A DNA stretch of 7,235 nt, taken from Methanobacteriota archaeon. Its GTDB lineage: Archaea; Thermoplasmatota; DTKX01; GCA-020343715. The stretch spans positions 1-7,235 of the forward strand of contig JAUVEQ010000147.1 in NCBI GenBank assembly GCA_030594725.1, read 5' to 3'. Positions 6,601 to 7,235 of this stretch are shown here, piece by piece; the first letter of the stretch is position 1, and each line of letters begins with the position of its first letter. Below the pieces are notes generated by a model, which was given only the letters and a program-made list of their open reading frames with translations, was not told the DNA's origin and ran no database searches. Made by a program: the position numbers and the translations under genes.

Positions 6601-7235
6601 GGACAGTGATGGTCACGTTGTGGGGAGGCCCTCCCAGCCAGAAGGCGATGGTCAGGCTCTCCAGGTGCCCCCCGTATGTCTCGTTCTCCGGGTGGGCGGG
6701 GAACCTGTAGTAGTAACCCGTATTGTCGAAGGAGCTGACCGTCAGGTTGTACATGCCCGAGGGGAAACCAGAGTAGTTCCAGGCGAGGCCGAAGGATGTC
6801 ACGTACGATGTGAAGTAGCCCGCGGTCTTCGTCATGACCACGTTGTCGATGTGGACACGCCCGTCAGGTCCCTCGAGGGTGGCGTTCGCGCCCCGCACGT
6901 CGTACCCGCCGAAGGGGTCGGTCACGTCGGCCGTGAAGGACACGTCCTTGTCCTCCACGTCCATGTCGAGGACGTAGGCGGGAAGGCCGGCCTGGTCGAT
7001 CACCTGCACCTCGTCCACCAGCAGGTAGTCTTGGCACTCGATCACGATCTTCGACCTGTAGTTGAAGTCCCCCCACGCGACCTGGTAATTGTTGGAGGAG
7101 GAGCCCTGGAGCTCGTACTCCAGGAGCAGGAAGTGTCCCTTGGGGACGGTGTAGTTCGCTACCGATATGTTCGAGACGGTGTACTGCTTCCAGTAGTTGG
7201 GCATGTCCACGTTGGTGATGCCCCGCGCGATGCGG
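3674..7235 (-). CDS. Giant repetitive surface protein with single membrane helix and acidic cytoplasmic tail (5' partial)
   Basis: The minus-strand frame is open from the window edge to a TAG at 3674-3676. The GTG at 7210-7208 is not a convincing start: the frame continues upstream (Arg-Ile-Ala-Arg-Gly-Ile-Thr-Asn) with no stop, and the protein shows no signal peptide there. Counting that GTG as 1: residues 1-70 are a beta-rich segment of unknown fold. About 72-165 look Ig-like (VTDPFGGYDVRGAN, SGMYNLTVSS). About 197-1086 are eleven prealbumin/carboxypeptidase-regulatory-like repeats, 1101-1119 are a transmembrane helix, and 1120-1178 are an acidic tail. The orientation implies an extracellular rod with a cytoplasmic C-terminus. 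Seventeen N-x-S/T sequons support surface glycosylation in an archaeon. Only three cysteines occur (59, 757, 800). No enzymatic motif is visible; a structural or adhesive role is inferred. Confidence 0.9.
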   Translation of the reverse strand, partial: RIARGITNVDMPNYWKQYTVSNISVANYTVPKGHFLLLEYELQGSSSNNYQVAWGDFNYRSKIVIECQDYLLVDEVQVIDQAGLPAYVLDMDVEDKDVSFTADVTDPFGGYDVRGANATLEGPDGRVHIDNVVMTKTAGYFTSYVTSFGLAWNYSGFPSGMYNLTVSSFDNTGYYYRFPAHPENETYGGHLESLTIAFWLGGPPHNVTITVLDNMTRPLEGAVVTIHDRSEVTDPGGNASIWIGNATYDLWVHWQDVQVYAGTINVSGDTTMVVEVAVYDPAFHLVDDVGDPVENAVALVEHPNGTALAEFGRTDGNGDFVLDRMAGGDYHLTLLWLGAVVFDEDITIDGNGPFELNAYVFVLDVRVQDEFGSGIGLAQVVIVETTSHIVLDSSLTDLEGNMSTRLPLGYYDFTVYWRNSLIHDSTLGYHLNASGSIVLLADIFTIDITVTDTIGLPLEGAKVVVGSADGNQILDLVITGGDGTTSTRLPPGEYTIWTYWRDILVGLDSPYVVIAHQDLDIVGDVHWVPVVVQDSIGEPLGSASVSIEHSSGQPFGTKVTDPEGTLTLRLPAGTYAIDITWSDVPVLATTARIDSDDLLVLETAVYYLEVVVVDTANIDLDGALVAATVDLTGRIAGEERTDDDGRVTFRLPAGTTLLDVSWKDSPVYSGFVDVDDNMEVTLTVAVYQATFKTVDSREVPVAAAILTVTNTTTGRPMGTAVTDADGEAVLRLPLGEYDLVVIWEDHVVFEGVETVDSLGAHELACAVHYLTIHLVDADGVDLENAHMTVEAAGGEGTMGTLQTDATGCVTYRLPAGDWIVHATWKDVGVLATTHVLTGDETVEMVASVHHPVVHLVDTGDLDLANAEVTMTLAATGTVLAAGTTDGSGSVAFRLPGADYTVTARWQDTGVLEAAITVDGNGPYILTASVHHLTFYVEDDAGIDLEGATVSVTNGTTGLVLGTGFTDASGMLTLRLPEGSADVEVWWRATLVHAESGITLEEGAEFQVQATVHYLTVKVVGSDGASVPGVDVNVEAGDEAITSGRTDPKGAVVFRLPGGEYTVRMALTTTQHMTAIEVDRSEDMTLNETMTLQFDLNDEEYPIPVYRTNLFLVIILFVVTVVVLLLLMRTLVSRERASALSQVEEEKPSDAVDLLDLEMEDELAVEGPRDPLDDLVGEAEIELEDKD
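3677..3853 (-). other. Acidic 59-residue cytoplasmic tail of the minus-strand protein
   Basis: Residues 1120-1178 contain 21 Asp/Glu and six Arg/Lys by hand count. The basic residues sit mostly next to the membrane, and the last 38 residues hold 17 acidic ones. Acidic and leucine-containing clusters alternate (DLLDLEMEDEL, DPLDDLVGEAEIELE), which could form short amphipathic helices or docking motifs. No phosphatase, kinase, sortase or known signalling domain is seen. A tail of this size is more than a simple membrane anchor needs, so contact with a cytoplasmic partner is plausible but unproven. Confidence 0.75.
3854..3910 (-). other. Transmembrane helix of the minus-strand protein
   Basis: Residues 1101-1119 form an uninterrupted hydrophobic stretch (LFLVIILFVV followed by TVVVLLLLM). 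It is preceded by YRTN and followed by Arg-rich sequence (R1120, RER at 1125-1127). The positive charges after the helix predict that the C-terminus faces the cytoplasm, so the repeat array lies outside the cell. It is the only membrane segment visible in the protein within this window. Confidence 0.9.
3953..6622 (-). repeat. Eleven tandem ~81-residue prealbumin-like stalk repeats
   Basis: Approximate repeats, in protein order, span residues 197-272, 273-353, 354-436, 437-519, 520-599, 600-680, 681-761, 762-842, 843-923, 924-1005 and 1006-1086. The shared pattern is D..G..L.GA.V.V, then TD..G....RLP.G.Y, then W.D..V, closing with A-V-[HY]-[YHW] before the next copy. Arg-Leu-Pro stands at residues 397, 480, 561, 642, 723, 804, 885, 966 and 1046. 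Repeats 1 and 2 lack RLP but align by their Tyr and Trp (246, 328). The pattern fits the carboxypeptidase-regulatory-like/CnaB class of beta-sandwich, often used as stalk modules. I see no conserved Lys and Asn pair of the kind that forms isopeptide bonds in Gram-positive pilins. Confidence 0.85.
6623..7235 (-). other. Membrane-distal N-terminal region of the minus-strand protein (beta-rich and Ig-like segments)
   Basis: This part precedes the regular repeats. Residues 1-70 alternate hydrophobic and polar positions (FLLLEYEL, SKIVIEC, YLLVDEVQV) as in a beta-sandwich or jelly-roll fold, which could be a binding head; I do not recognise the family. Residues 72-165 include VTDPFGGYDV, a Gly-Pro-Asp-Gly turn and YNLTVSSFD, matching Ig-like domains common in archaeal surface proteins. 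Sequons are dense here (residues 14, 19, 109, 145, 155, 176). The protein continues beyond the window, so further domains and a signal peptide are expected upstream. Confidence 0.55.

Noticed and set aside
3953..6622. CRISPR-like or direct DNA repeat array, because a GGCAGCC-type string recurs about every 243 bases
   Set aside because: The recurrence is the codons for Arg-Leu-Pro in a protein repeat; the flanking DNA diverges and there are no short repeat-spacer units.
3953..6622. Isopeptide-crosslinked pilin (CnaB) shaft
   Set aside because: The fold class is similar, but I see no conserved Lys near the start and Asn near the end of the repeats with a central Glu/Asp, so self-crosslinking is unsupported.
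7208..7210. GTG as the start codon of the minus-strand gene
   Set aside because: The same frame stays open for eight further codons to the window edge, no signal peptide follows the GTG, and an exported protein with a C-terminal helix needs one upstream.

Overview
The window holds two very large surface-protein genes that converge tail to tail, and no other gene I can support. Both genes run off the window at their 5' ends, so their start codons, signal peptides and promoters are not visible. The organism is most likely an archaeon, and I favour a Thermoplasmatota-like lineage. This is inferred from the protein styles: an SBBP propeller with a cadherin-like stalk, an Asp-run linker, a short C-terminal membrane anchor ending in Arg, and many N-glycosylation sequons. 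No rRNA or other phylogenetic marker is present, so the assignment is tentative.

Plus strand, 1-3421: a protein of more than 1139 residues. In order it shows the end of a domain typical of proteins that carry SBBP repeats, then seven SBBP blades at about 65 residues each (probably one closed seven-bladed beta-propeller). After that come six beta-sandwich stalk domains, five of them ending in a VNDPP-type motif. The protein ends in a seven-Asp linker, a short hydrophobic helix and an RRRSR tail. It looks like an adhesin or surface-recognition protein with a globular head on a stalk.

Intergenic, 3422-3673: 252 bases between the two stop codons. It has two imperfect inverted repeats and three ATCGAT sites, but no clear T-tract terminator and no credible small gene.

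Minus strand, 7235-3674: a protein of more than 1186 residues. It shows a distal beta-rich region and then eleven tandem prealbumin/carboxypeptidase-regulatory-like repeats kept in a strict register of about 81 residues. A single membrane helix and an acidic cytoplasmic tail of 59 residues follow. It looks like a rod-like cell-surface protein with a cytoplasmic end that could contact an internal partner.

The two genes differ visibly in base composition: the minus-strand gene is clearly richer in G+C in sampled rows. Both encode long extracellular stalks anchored at the C-terminus, but by different kinds of anchor. I see no catalytic domain, mobile element, CRISPR array or RNA gene. The novelty here lies in repeat architecture and anchoring, not in an enzymatic system.
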